64,000 bases of DNA, taken from positions 372,001-436,000 of the forward strand of contig JAJRPJ010000010.1 in the NCBI GenBank assembly GCA_024280835.1, read 5' to 3'. Position numbers and translations under genes: made by a program. The notes beneath the pieces were generated by a model. That model was not told where the DNA came from, searched no databases, and worked only from the letters and a program-made list of their open reading frames with translations. Positions 41,465 to 51,924 of this stretch are shown one piece after another (the first letter of the stretch is position 1; every line of letters starts with the position of its first letter). This stretch comes from Candidatus Zixiibacteriota bacterium (GTDB lineage Bacteria; Zixibacteria; MSB-5A5; GN15; JACZUZ01).

Positions 41465-43426
41465 ATGATTGAGGTGTTTCGCAAACTTTGTCCTGTCCAG
41501 CGAAAGGCTGGATTGCAGGAAAAGACACGATCTCGTTTTTTCCTATTTCCAATTGCCACATTAGTTGTAGTCGCTGGGATTGTTTCAGGTGGCTGCGCGA
41601 CTGGGAATTTCCATTGGTATTCTCCACCTGGCGCTGAGACTCCATCTGCCGCACATCATTATGCTGGTGACTCTCCTTACGCATCACAATATCTTTTGCG
41701 CAGAAATATGAACGCGGACGATCCGCTGTTACTTAGCATTGATGATAGTATTCAGATTCATGCCTCGGATTTGTTGTCTCGCTTTGAGCAGAGCTATCTT
41801 TTACGTCTTGGCGGGACTATCAGTTGGGAGCAAGTTGCAGACACCCTTGAATATATGTTGCTTGATACTTTAGTCTCTCTGGCGGCAGATACATTTCAAT
41901 TGCAACAGGATGCTGCAGGGTGGGGCGATCTTTCGTTGGTAAGTGATGCTTCACTTGGGAGAGTTTTCTTAGAGGAAATCATATACGCCCAGACGGAAGT
42001 GGATTCACTAGAAGCGGACAGTTTCTATTTCGCCAGACCTGATATTTTCACATACTTTGCCCAAGTCAACCTTGGGCATATTATACTCTCAAAAGCAGGG
42101 TATCGGACTGGTTCGGATCCTGATGAATATTTGGCAATGTCGGATAAGGACCTTGACTCATTAATTCATCATCGTTTGAATGTTCTCAAGAAGGCAATTA
42201 CCGATTCAGCTAGCTTTGAGGAATTCGCTGATAAATATTCTCAAGATAGACGTACAGGAGCACAAGGTGGTCGGATGGGTTGGGTCGAGCGGTATAATCT
42301 ACATCCCGAGGTTGAAGACGTTCTTTATGATGAGAGCACACCTCTCCACGAAGTGATTGGACCAGTCGATTCTCGTGACGGTGTTCATCTTTTTTATATT
42401 TATGACCGTCATTTTAAGGGCGTGCCACCGATGAATGCTGCAAGGTACAAGCAGGCCTACAATTATGTTCTTGGCTCCCACGCCAGGGTTGTCTATGCCA
42501 GAGTGCGAGACTCATTGCGAGCAGCTCATCCAAGTACTTTCAATGACTCAGCATTGGCGTTAAAGCCAAATAGGACTCACTGGGAAACTCCAGTGGCTTG
42601 GGCAGATGGAATCGATACTGTGCGGTTTGAAACTTATGACCGCGCTAGAAGCATGGTACGTTCGAAAATTCCAGTCAGCACAGTCTTGAGTGTCGAAGTG
42701 TTGCGTTCGATTGCTCAAGAGGCAATTGATGCGCGCTTAACGCTCTTGATGGCCCGTGACCATGGCCTAGATGATAATGTGGCTTATCAAGAAGAAGTCG
42801 AGCGTGAAAGGCAGAACTTTTCCAGAGCGGCAATTCACAGAAAATCACGTGACCCAAATTATCGTCCGACAGATAGAGAAGTCGAACAATATTTCAAAGA
42901 GCACAACTCAGAGTATCGTATCGAAAAGCCTGTGCGCATACAGCAAATTGTCTTTGTGGATTCCGTCGAAGCGGAATTCGTTCGCGCTTTGGCCGAATCA
43001 GGCGAAGACTTTTTGGGTCTCGCAGAAAAATACTACCCGGGTGACACAGCCATAAGACGTGATGTCGCTGATTTGGGATACATCGGGCCACTCGATTTTG
43101 ACAAGAAAATCTTTTCCACGGCAATTCAAGGTAATGCTGGTGATATTACAGCGCCAATCAAAACGCAATACGGCTATCATGTTGTCAAGATTCTGGATGT
43201 CAAACGAGAGGTCTCTCTCGACGAAGCGCGTGGACCGATAATCCTAGAGCTAACACGAATTCATAATGAAGAAGTTAATCGAGAGTGGTATCAAAAGTTA
43301 ATTTCAGGGCATAGAGTCACTATCGAGCCAGTCCGTTATCGAGGAATCGTCATGGGCTCCGACCAAAACCGCTTGAATCTTTCGCCAGAAATCTTGCCCG
43401 ATGATTTTGATGAATCGCAAAACTAA
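41465..43426 (+). CDS. SurA/PrsA-like peptidyl-prolyl isomerase lipoprotein
   Basis: 653 aa from ATG 41465 (GGGGTGA about 8 nt before); the frame continues 49 codons upstream. Signal peptide FFLFPIATLVVVAGIV with lipobox SGGC, Cys44. Two parvulin-type regions: about 185-330 (LGHIILSK ... FADKYSQDRRTGAQGGRMGWV ... IGPVDSRDGVHLFYIYD) and about 490-600 (IEKPVRIQQIVFVDS ... DLGYIGPLDFDKKIF ... GYHVVKILDVK). The order SurA-like chaperone domain plus PPIase suggests an outer-membrane-protein folding factor. Length is greater than SurA (~430) because of the extra N-terminal and middle helical regions. Confidence 0.8.
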   Translation: MIEVFRKLCPVQRKAGLQEKTRSRFFLFPIATLVVVAGIVSGGCATGNFHWYSPPGAETPSAAHHYAGDSPYASQYLLRRNMNADDPLLLSIDDSIQIHASDLLSRFEQSYLLRLGGTISWEQVADTLEYMLLDTLVSLAADTFQLQQDAAGWGDLSLVSDASLGRVFLEEIIYAQTEVDSLEADSFYFARPDIFTYFAQVNLGHIILSKAGYRTGSDPDEYLAMSDKDLDSLIHHRLNVLKKAITDSASFEEFADKYSQDRRTGAQGGRMGWVERYNLHPEVEDVLYDESTPLHEVIGPVDSRDGVHLFYIYDRHFKGVPPMNAARYKQAYNYVLGSHARVVYARVRDSLRAAHPSTFNDSALALKPNRTHWETPVAWADGIDTVRFETYDRARSMVRSKIPVSTVLSVEVLRSIAQEAIDARLTLLMARDHGLDDNVAYQEEVERERQNFSRAAIHRKSRDPNYRPTDREVEQYFKEHNSEYRIEKPVRIQQIVFVDSVEAEFVRALAESGEDFLGLAEKYYPGDTAIRRDVADLGYIGPLDFDKKIFSTAIQGNAGDITAPIKTQYGYHVVKILDVKREVSLDEARGPIILELTRIHNEEVNREWYQKLISGHRVTIEPVRYRGIVMGSDQNRLNLSPEILPDDFDESQN

Positions 43427-43468
43427 GTTTCAACGGCCAAATCAACCGTATAAGTCAAGAATAAATCG

Positions 43469-44140
43469 GTGAAGAAGAGTTCATTTAGTCAAGACGAATC
43501 TCAGCAAATTCCTTTTTCCGCTGAACTACTGCGCAAGGGAACCCACATGGGAGCCTTGGCAATCCCATCCCTATATTTGTGGGGGCTGGACTCAAACAAA
43601 ACTATTGCTTTGTCTATCTTAGTACCGATAGCTTTGTTTATGACTCTGGTTGATGTTTCGCGTTTGAGAAACTGGCCTATGTGGCAACTCTTTCGGCCGC
43701 TGTCTGGTTCGATGGTGCGCAAGCATGAAGAAGAAGGTGATTTTACTGGAGCGTTTTATATTCTCTGGATGTTCTGTTTGGTGATTGCGATATTTGATCC
43801 GATTATCGCTTCGATCAGCGCGTCGTTTATTATCGTCGGTGATACACTCGCGGCGCTGATTGGTCGACGTTATGGGAAACACAGGTTTCGCGGCAAATCA
43901 CTTGAAGGATCATTGGCATGTTTGTTCGGAACATTAGTTGTGGCCTATGTCGGGAGTAGCCTTTTTGCAATACCACTGGCCATAACAGTTATCGGGGCCT
44001 TCGTCGCAACAATTGTCGAGGCGATTCCAGATTTCATTGATGACAATCTGTCGGTTCCGCTAATTAGCGCCTTGGTGATGACTCTAATTGCTCCAATATT
44101 TGGCCTAGATAACTTACACAGCATATGGACTTTGAACTAG
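43469..44140 (+). CDS. CTP-dependent diacylglycerol/polyprenol kinase-like membrane protein
   Basis: 223 aa, 6-7 membrane helices. Seen: LLRKGTHMGALAIP at the start, RLRNWPMWQLFRPLSGSMVRKHEE, GAFYILWMF, and the cytidylyltransferase-like motif FIIVGDTLAALIGRRYGKHRFRGKSLEGSLACL, with DxxAxxxGxxxG and KSLEGS, followed by EAIPDFIDDNLSVPL. These are the hallmarks of the dolichol kinase/phosphatidate cytidylyltransferase group (SEC59/DGK1-like). It probably phosphorylates a lipid alcohol using CTP. Starts at GTG 43469; threonine aldolase gene follows with only one base between. Confidence 0.82.
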   Translation: MKKSSFSQDESQQIPFSAELLRKGTHMGALAIPSLYLWGLDSNKTIALSILVPIALFMTLVDVSRLRNWPMWQLFRPLSGSMVRKHEEEGDFTGAFYILWMFCLVIAIFDPIIASISASFIIVGDTLAALIGRRYGKHRFRGKSLEGSLACLFGTLVVAYVGSSLFAIPLAITVIGAFVATIVEAIPDFIDDNLSVPLISALVMTLIAPIFGLDNLHSIWTLN

Positions 44141-44141
44141 T

Positions 44142-45182
44142 ATGGGCAATTCAGAAATAATTGACTTTCGATCTGACACAGTTACCGCTCCTGATGCAGG
44201 TATGCGCAAAGCAATGGCTGAGGCGCAAGTTGGTGATGATGTTTTTGGCGACGACCCAACGGTAAACCGTTTACAGGATAGAATTGCTGAACTCTTTGGC
44301 AAAGAGGCGGCGCTGTTTACTCCGACTGGAACAATGGCCAATCAAATAGTTTTTAAGACCATTGCTCGCCCTGGCTGGGAGTTACTTTGCGAGCGTGAAT
44401 GTCATATTGCCAACTATGAAGTGGGTGGGCCTGCGGCTCACTCTGGCTTGATGGTTTCGTTTTTGGATAGCGAGCGAGGTTTTTTCAGCGCCGAACAAGT
44501 TCGAGATGCGATACGACCAATAAATGAGCATTGCCCTCTGACAAAAATCGTTGAACTGGAAAACACACACAACCGCCATGGCGGTAGCATTTGTCCTCCA
44601 GAGCAAATCGCCGAAATTGGCGCTGTTTGCGATGAAAACGATTTGCATTTTCATCTCGATGGCGCGCGGATATGGAATGCACATATTGCCAGCGGTGTCT
44701 CGTTAGCTGAATATGCAAAGCCATTTAAGACTCTTGCTGTGTGCCTGTCAAAGGGGCTTGGCGCTCCGATGGGTTCACTGACCCTTGGCTCGCGCGACTT
44801 TATTCACGAGGCGCATAGGATTCGGAAGATGTTTGGTGGTGGTATGCGTCAGGTCGGAATAGTCGCAGCGGCAGGTTTATATGCGCTGGATAATAACCTC
44901 GCCAAACTAAGTGAAGATCACTCCAACGCCCATTTCTTGGCGGAAGGACTCAACTCAATCGATGGCATCGCACTGAATGTTGAGCGGGTTGAAACCAATA
45001 TTGTCATAGCTGATATCGCCGAGACAAAAATTGCGCCACCTGAATTTGTGGAAAGATTGGCAAAGCTAGGTGTTCTTTGCGTCCAATTTGGCAAGACAAC
45101 AGTGCGTTTTGTGACTCATCTGGATGTCAGCGAGGCGCAATGCACAACTGCGCTTGAAAAAATCAAAGATAGTTTTTCTTGA
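44142..45182 (+). CDS. ltaE: Low-specificity L-threonine aldolase
   Basis: PLP enzyme cleaving threonine (and allo-threonine) to glycine and acetaldehyde. Seen: IDFRSDTVTAPDAGMRKAMAEAQVGDDVFGDDPTV (the LtaE N-terminal pattern, in parts), FTPTGTMANQ, GDE-like HLDGARIWNA with Asp173 binding PLP, and CLSKGLGAPMGS with Schiff-base Lys204. 346 aa is normal. It begins one base after the upstream kinase-like gene, implying co-translation. Convergent with sdhB on the opposite strand, with 22 bp between. Confidence 0.93.
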   Translation: MGNSEIIDFRSDTVTAPDAGMRKAMAEAQVGDDVFGDDPTVNRLQDRIAELFGKEAALFTPTGTMANQIVFKTIARPGWELLCERECHIANYEVGGPAAHSGLMVSFLDSERGFFSAEQVRDAIRPINEHCPLTKIVELENTHNRHGGSICPPEQIAEIGAVCDENDLHFHLDGARIWNAHIASGVSLAEYAKPFKTLAVCLSKGLGAPMGSLTLGSRDFIHEAHRIRKMFGGGMRQVGIVAAAGLYALDNNLAKLSEDHSNAHFLAEGLNSIDGIALNVERVETNIVIADIAETKIAPPEFVERLAKLGVLCVQFGKTTVRFVTHLDVSEAQCTTALEKIKDSFS

Positions 45183-45204
45183 AGAGGTTTGGCTGCTAGT
45201 CTTG

Positions 45205-45849
45205 CTAGCTGAGAGTCTTGACAGTCGCGCTGAGGTATTCGCGGTTCATCTTGGCGATGACTGAGACTTTAATGTCTTTAGGGCAGACCGCTTCGCATTC
45301 TGAGTAATTAGAGCAATTCCCAAAACCTTCAGTGTCCATTTGCGCCACCATTGCTTTGGCGCGAGCGGTTTTTTCAGGCTGGCCTTGAGGTAAGTCTGCA
45401 AATTGCGAAACTTTTGCGCCAACAAACAGCATCGCTGAACCATTCTTGCAAGCGGCGACACAAGCGCCACAACCAATACAGGCAGCCGAGTCCATAGCGC
45501 TCTCAGAGGCGGTCTTTGGAATTGCAATCGCATTGGCGTCAGGTGTGCCACCAGTATTAACTGAGACAAAGCCGCCTGCTTGCATGATGCGATCAAATGC
45601 GGAGCGATCGACGATAGTGTCTTTGATGACTGGGAAGGCGCGTGCGCGGAATGGCTCAATATAAATCGCATCGCCATCTTTGAAGCTGCGCATATGAAGT
45701 TGACAGGCAGTTGTTGCCGCTTGTGGGCCATGCGGTACACCATTGATTACTAGTGAGCACATTCCACAGATTCCCTCGCGGCAATCATGGTCAAAATGGA
45801 TTGGCTCAATGTCGGTTTTGGCAAGTTCCTCATTGACGATATCTAACAT
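45205..45849 (-). CDS. sdhB: Succinate dehydrogenase/fumarate reductase iron-sulfur subunit (main part, N-terminus cut by amber codon)
   Basis: 214 aa of SdhB, opening at ATG 45849. Seen: 2Fe-2S ligands in [11 protein letters not shown] and Cys49 of its first helix region, and the C-terminal 4Fe-4S/3Fe-4S motifs [18 protein letters not shown] and [15 protein letters not shown]. The first 34 residues of the normal protein lie upstream in frame (45954-45856) but are cut off by TAG at codon 34 (45855-45853). Family proteins read SFLEMLD at this place; here it is SF-stop-EMLD. Initiation at Met36, two codons after the stop, would lose two strands of the ferredoxin fold. Third gene of sdhCAB. Confidence 0.9.
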   Translation of the reverse strand: MLDIVNEELAKTDIEPIHFDHDCREGICGMCSLVINGVPHGPQAATTACQLHMRSFKDGDAIYIEPFRARAFPVIKDTIVDRSAFDRIMQAGGFVSVNTGGTPDANAIAIPKTASESAMDSAACIGCGACVAACKNGSAMLFVGAKVSQFADLPQGQPEKTARAKAMVAQMDTEGFGNCSNYSECEAVCPKDIKVSVIAKMNREYLSATVKTLS

Positions 45850-45852
45850 TTC

Positions 45853-45953
45853 CTAAAATGATGAATCCGCGGAAATATCTTTAGCCTGATAAACTTCCAT
45901 ATGACCGTTGTCGTCGGCGTTCTTCTGGCGCCAGACATGTAATGTAAGATTCA

Positions 45954-45954
<1 letters not shown>
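45853..45954 (-). pseudogene. sdhB: 5' part of sdhB ending at in-frame amber codon
   Basis: ATG at 45954-45952 overlaps the sdhA stop as TAATG, the expected coupled start. The 33 codons that follow read [20 protein letters not shown]... and end ISADSSF, all standard SdhB N-terminal sequence, then TAG at 45855-45853 where the family has Leu (TTG to TAG is one change). The frame then continues unbroken into the main sdhB part. TAG is used as an ordinary stop by many genes here (yicC, hslV, argF, pilB), so general reassignment is excluded. A mutation, a sequencing/assembly error or readthrough remain. Confidence 0.85.
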
Positions 45955-47872
<1,918 letters not shown>

Positions 47873-47876
<4 letters not shown>

Positions 47877-48691
47877 CTGACTCCTCCTGAATCTGTCGAA
47901 ATCTGATTCGGTGATTCTGTGGTCAACGTGTCCAGAGCCTCTTCTGTCGGAATTTCAGAGTTCGGCAGTGGCAATTGATTCGCCAGAACCGCAACAGGTA
48001 CAGCTGCAAAACCGAGGAACAGAACAAGCGCGACCAGGTGGGCGAATTTATGTAACATTTTTGAAGTCGATTTGGTTGTTAGCCCTAGACTTTGGAACAT
48101 GCTATAGAGTCCATGGCTGAGATGGAAACAAAGTAGTCCGACCGCCAGAATATAGAATCCAGAAATCAAGGGACTCTCAAAGCCAAGTATGACCATAGAA
48201 TAAACATCAAATCGGCCAGCTAAATCCAAAGACAATTGCAAGAATCTTGGGTCGGTTATGCGGGCTGTGTAGTGCAAGATATGGAAGATGAAGAAAGCGA
48301 GAATAGTAACACCTGTCCAAATCATAGTCCGTGACGATAGTGAGGCTTTGACAGTCTCGTTGAACTTATAGCCAACTGGTTTAGCGCGCAGATTTTCGGC
48401 TTTTAATTTGACACCGAGAAAAATGTGAAGTACAAAAAAGAAAAGCAAGACTATGCGAATCACCCAAATACCTGCGCCGAGAGCATGCAATGAATGTGCA
48501 TAGGCGTTGATTTGTTCTTGACCGAGGAAGATTTGTAAGTTGCCCAACATGTGCCCAAGAACAAAGCCGAAGGAGACTATACCAGAGAAAGCCATCAAAA
48601 CTTTCTTGCCGATAGAGGCGCTAGTAAATGGAGTACTAGACTGATTCTGTTGGGGTTGTTTTTTTGTGGTTGGCGTTTGTGTTGAAGCCAT
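47873..48691 (-). CDS. sdhC: Succinate dehydrogenase cytochrome b558 subunit
   Basis: Single di-haem b membrane anchor of the b558 type, carrying electrons between the iron-sulfur subunit and quinone. Seen: [30 protein letters not shown] (helix I in part, with His), [27 protein letters not shown] (helix II, His), [38 protein letters not shown] and a last helix [22 protein letters not shown]: five spans with the expected histidines. 272 aa; extra N-terminal polar ~20 residues and C-terminal tail. First gene of sdhCAB with a promoter at 48724-48752. Confidence 0.93.
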
Positions 48692-48723
48692 ATTCGAGGC
48701 CTTTCTTCCGACCGAAGAATCAA

Positions 48724-48752
48724 ACGATAGGCGTTTGAATGACGAATGTCAA
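48724..48752 (-). promoter_or_regulatory. Sigma70-type promoter for sdhCAB
   Basis: On the minus strand TTGACA (48752-48747), 17-nt spacer, TATCGT (48729-48724), about 33 nt before the sdhC ATG. GAAAGG in the leader is a likely SD. Confidence 0.55.
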
Positions 48753-48808
48753 ATAGAGTGACCCAAGTTATCAGATGGCGCTCATTGCTGATTCAAGCCG
48801 AAGTTGAG

Positions 48809-49636
48809 TTAGTGGGCGCTTTCAACTTCGGCTCCTGCGAAGCCCCCGAAAAAAGTATAGGTTTTGGCAAATAGTAGTTTGATTTGTAGGGCCAGACGAA
48901 TAACCTCCGACTTGTCATCAGCATGCAATGCTTCATTAAGCTCTTTCAGTAGAGCGGATTCTTCGACGATCCATTTTTTCAAACGTTTATGCTCGATGGT
49001 TGTCACTTCGTAAAGTGTGGTGTCCAGTGACAATGTGTCCACTATGGCCCACAGCGCTTGCGCTTCGGTGGTGATTGCTTGCAGAGACAAAACAGTTGAA
49101 TCTGTCAGAGTCTCGGCGTTCAGGCCCTTAACAGAAAGAACTATTGCTTCCATCGGTCTACGGAAATCAGTGAGATAGTCACTGAAAAGTTTTAGTTCAT
49201 AGCTTGTGCGCATTTCTCCCAAAATTACACTGACTTCCTCAAGCGCCTCATGTGCCGCTTTGAAGTCGTTGCTAGTGTTCAGCAAACCGTCGGCGCGAGC
49301 GAATAACCCACCGACATGTACGAACGTATTCCGCCAAGCTGAATCGGGGTAATCACGGGAGTTGTTTGAATTGAACTTCTCCCAAATAATTTGCAACTTG
49401 GTGATTGCCTCTCGCGACTTGTTTGTGTCTTCTTGCCTTGTGTACATCAAAGTCGGAATATAGACGCGGTCCAATTCTATCATCTCTTTCTTGATAGAAG
49501 CCTTATCTTGTGAGCAGCTTTGTATTGATAAAGCAACCAACACCATAGTCACTAAAGATACGAATTTTCGAGGCGACTTAAGCATCTTTGGCGCTTGGAC
49601 AGTTGCTGGAGTTATGCTCCTTGAAGTCATATTCAT
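48809..49636 (-). CDS. Putative helical lipoprotein, unknown function
   Basis: 275 aa. Signal sequence KFVSLVTMVLVALSIQSC, lipobox Cys41. The mature part is all-helical with heptad-like patterns (EALEEVSVILGEMRTSYELKL, KRLKKWIVEESALLKELNEAL), rich in Glu/Leu/Lys; no family recognised. The segment DFRRPMEAIV and helical bundle recall periplasmic imelysin- or cytochrome-type bundles, but there is no haem motif. Located downstream of and divergent from the secreted-protein pair and on the same strand as sdhCAB, before sdhC end in order of transcription. The promoter -10 (49644-49649) lies just 8 nt before ATG 49636, so the mRNA may be nearly leaderless; ATG 49630 is an alternative. Confidence 0.65.
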   Translation of the reverse strand: MNMTSRSITPATVQAPKMLKSPRKFVSLVTMVLVALSIQSCSQDKASIKKEMIELDRVYIPTLMYTRQEDTNKSREAITKLQIIWEKFNSNNSRDYPDSAWRNTFVHVGGLFARADGLLNTSNDFKAAHEALEEVSVILGEMRTSYELKLFSDYLTDFRRPMEAIVLSVKGLNAETLTDSTVLSLQAITTEAQALWAIVDTLSLDTTLYEVTTIEHKRLKKWIVEESALLKELNEALHADDKSEVIRLALQIKLLFAKTYTFFGGFAGAEVESAH

Positions 49637-49643
49637 GGAGAAT

Positions 49644-49672
49644 TAAATATGCTGTTTATTTAACAAGGTCAA
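49644..49672 (-). promoter_or_regulatory. Promoter with overlapping inverted repeat for the lipoprotein gene
   Basis: Minus strand TTGACC (49672-49667), 17-nt spacer, TATTTA (49649-49644). The -35 lies inside the palindrome AAGGTC-AAGTC-GACCTT at 49665-49681, a placement typical for a repressor operator. Confidence 0.5.
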
Positions 49673-49749
49673 GTCGACCTTGCAGAGTAGGTTGTAGTTA
49701 GTACATCCGCGCCAGCTAAGCTATTGACAGGCAAGGAGTTATTCTGCCG

Positions 49750-49778
49750 TTGACAATTTACGAACCTTCGCCTATTTT
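49750..49778 (+). promoter_or_regulatory. Sigma70-type promoter for the secreted cohesin-like gene
   Basis: TTGACA (49750-49755), 17-nt spacer, TATTTT (49773-49778); identical boxes to those at comEC. Leader of about 190 nt to ATG 49976. Confidence 0.55.
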
Positions 49779-49927
49779 AGCTGTTTAACTAGAGAGTTCC
49801 AGACGTAGCTCTTTGCTTAAGCCGTTGCGAAGGAGTTCCGATAAGTTTTATAGGTGTTTGGTAGATATAGTTATTGCCCTCAAGAGACAGAAAAGCAACA
49901 TTTTAGAGAAACAGCATTTTGGCCTTG

Positions 49928-49948
49928 TCAGGTCACTATCTGACCTGA
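49928..49948. repeat. 8-bp inverted repeat in the leader
   Basis: TCAGGTCA (49928-49935) and TGACCTGA (49941-49948) around a 5-nt spacer, perfect. Either an operator site or an mRNA hairpin just ahead of the SD (GGGAG near 49965) of the gene at 49976. Confidence 0.75.
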
Positions 49949-49975
49949 AAGATTTAGAATTATAGGGAGTGGAAG

Positions 49976-50668
49976 ATGAATCACAGTTTTTTCAAAAAAT
50001 CAGACTCAAGAAAATCCAGATTGAAGCGTTCAAGAAGAATTTCAAAACTAGCATTTGCTACACTTGTGATTGCTGGCTTCGCTTTTGGTGGAGCTCCAAG
50101 TGTTCAAGCTCAATCTGCGGAGTTTAGAGTTAGTGGTGATGGCGTGATTGGTCAGGATTCGGTGCAGGTTGGAAAAGACTTCTCGCTCGACCTGTATCTC
50201 ACCAACGCGGACTTGGTACTCGGTTTTACTATTGGCTTTGAAATTAATGGCAAAAATGGTCTCAAATCAGTGACTCACCTTCGCCCGAAAGGTTCAGAGG
50301 AGCTTGAGGCCAATATCAGCGCTTACAATGGCTTCGATTCTACATTCTACTGGGATATGGGCAAATTGCAAAAACCAGTTTATAGCTGGGATGGCAAATT
50401 ACCTGATTCAGTGCTCTTCGGTGGTGTCTCCATGAACAAAGGCTGGCCCAAAACAGAGAAGCCGACTCATTATATTTCAATCGCTATGCGAGCCAATCAA
50501 GCGGGTTCTATCTGTCTTGATAGCGCATTCATTCCACCGAGTGGGGCTTGGTTGTTTGCTCCCAAGACTGGTCCAGCGTGGGATGGCGAATATTGTGTTA
50601 CCGCTGTGGCTGGCAACCCCTGCGCCGGAAAAGGCAAGGGTAAGGGTAAGGGCAAAGGCAATAAATAA
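49976..50668 (+). CDS. Secreted cohesin-like protein with Gly-Lys tail
   Basis: 230 aa. Long basic n-region, signal peptide LAFATLVIAGFAFGGAPSVQAQS with AQA/QS cleavage-like site. The mature part resembles a cohesin/carbohydrate-binding beta-sandwich: VQVGKDFSLDLYLTNADLVLGFTIGFEI, LPDSVLFGGVSMN, SICLDSAFIPPSGAWLF, GPAWDGEYCVTAV. It ends AGKGKGKGKGKGNK, an alternating Gly-Lys tail. Cys pair may form a disulphide. SD GGGAG at about 49965-49969. An intrinsic terminator follows. Cell-surface or matrix role is a guess. Confidence 0.65.
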   Translation: MNHSFFKKSDSRKSRLKRSRRISKLAFATLVIAGFAFGGAPSVQAQSAEFRVSGDGVIGQDSVQVGKDFSLDLYLTNADLVLGFTIGFEINGKNGLKSVTHLRPKGSEELEANISAYNGFDSTFYWDMGKLQKPVYSWDGKLPDSVLFGGVSMNKGWPKTEKPTHYISIAMRANQAGSICLDSAFIPPSGAWLFAPKTGPAWDGEYCVTAVAGNPCAGKGKGKGKGKGNK

Positions 50669-50738
50669 GTAGTTGCCGTTTTTCGAAGCGATGTCTAAGA
50701 CGACCGCTTGAAAAAACATCATAATATTATGCTGATTG

Positions 50739-50769
50739 ATGGCCAGACGTGAATACGTCTGGCCATTTT
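50739..50769 (+). terminator. Rho-independent terminator
   Basis: ATGGCCAGACGT (50739-50750) pairs perfectly with ACGTCTGGCCAT (50755-50766) over a 4-nt loop, then TTTT. Ends the secreted-protein transcript. Confidence 0.9.
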
Positions 50770-50883
50770 CTTAGAAATAGTGGCAGTGGAAGTGATGCCC
50801 CCAAAAGCAATTGCCTTACTGGAAGGCCGATTCTCACTTGAAGCATTGGTTGAAACAAAACGAACAATTACTGAGATAAGCTA

Positions 50884-51711
50884 ATGATACTGAATAGATT
50901 GAACGCTATCTCTAACTTGACACTTCTATCGATTGCCTGCGTTTTGTCTTTAAGTGTGATTGGCGCTCCGCTGCCAGTTCTGGCAGAGAACAAACCAATC
51001 CCTACTATCCGTATTCAATCCCATGCCATGCGCACAGAACCAAATGCCGTTGATACTATTTCAATCACTATCAGTCTTAAAGCAGATAGTCTTCAGGTAG
51101 ATGATTCCAGTGGCTATGCTGGTTCTAGTAACTCCTTGATGTCAGGGATTGCTGGATTTGATTTTACTTTAGCCTATGATCGTGAGACATTTGATTTGAT
51201 TGAAGCTTTGCCTGGCGCTTTTCCAGATTCGTGCAATTGGGAGTATTTTGTAGAGCGTGACAATCCCAAATGTCCCAGCCCCTGTCCAAGAGGACTCTTC
51301 AAGATTGTCGGGTTGGTGAAATTCATGGGCTTGGACAGCGTTGAGGTTTGCCAATTGCCACCTACTGGCGGTGAGTTGGTCAAGCTCGTTCTCAAGCGCA
51401 AATCGACCACTAGGCGCAGGACTATTCCTGGGGTTCCATCAGAGCCGCTGCGTTTCTTCTGGATAGACTGCGGAGATAATTCGGTTGCCTCGAATTCCGG
51501 CAACGAGCTCTTTTTAGCTCAGTCAGTTTTTGATGCCGATGGCTCCCAGTTGCCTGAAAACACTTTTGCCCGTTTTCCCAACTACACAGGCCCGACAGGG
51601 GCTTGTTTTGATAGCGGGCGAGAAAACGCTCCTAAGCCTAGGCTGAAGTTTATCAACGCCTTGATAGTCAGCCCCGTGATAGAGCGGATTCCGACTAGAG
51701 ATTCGCTCTAG
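50884..51711 (+). CDS. Second secreted cohesin-like protein
   Basis: 275 aa; signal peptide LTLLSIACVLSLSVIGAPLPVLAEN. The body has IAGFDFTLAYDRETFDLIEALPG, then DSCNWEYFVERDNPKCPSPCPRGLFKIVG, GELVKLVLKRK, LRFFWIDCGDNSVASNSGNELFLAQSVFDADG. The FDFxLxYD start with a later GELxxLxF strand and the Cys-rich SCNWEYF stretch are a recurring layout of cohesin-like exoproteins in FCB-type candidate phyla, as I recall it. Four to six Cys suggest disulphides. Separated from the first by a terminator, so independently transcribed. Function unknown. Confidence 0.6.
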   Translation: MILNRLNAISNLTLLSIACVLSLSVIGAPLPVLAENKPIPTIRIQSHAMRTEPNAVDTISITISLKADSLQVDDSSGYAGSSNSLMSGIAGFDFTLAYDRETFDLIEALPGAFPDSCNWEYFVERDNPKCPSPCPRGLFKIVGLVKFMGLDSVEVCQLPPTGGELVKLVLKRKSTTRRRTIPGVPSEPLRFFWIDCGDNSVASNSGNELFLAQSVFDADGSQLPENTFARFPNYTGPTGACFDSGRENAPKPRLKFINALIVSPVIERIPTRDSL

Positions 51712-51924
51712 CGTTTTTCAAGAAGTTTTACTTCTTTCCCCACATCTTCAGCCTGTTTGTTCTTCCTTGTATTCGCTCGTGAATTAATTCCAACTTCATT
51801 GCCCGCCGACCGACAATTGCGCATACTGGCCGTAATACAGCCCGCCAGAGACGAGTGGGTTGGGTTACCGATTCACCACAGGGGAGCTTTAGTTAGTTCC
51901 GAGAGATATTTATGAAGGATAGTT

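Larger units (their letters stand above)
49637..49975. other. 339-bp divergent promoter region
   Basis: Holds two divergent promoters (49644-49672 minus, 49750-49778 plus), an inverted repeat AAGGTC-N5-GACCTT (49665-49681) that overlaps the minus-strand -35, and a second inverted repeat at 49928-49948. Both repeats are built on an AGGTCA-like half site. No gene seen. Confidence 0.5.

Noticed and set aside
45853-45855. TAG reassigned to a sense codon
   Set aside because: Many intact genes in the window end with TAG at the family's normal C-terminus (yicC, hslV, argF, pilB), so general recoding is excluded.
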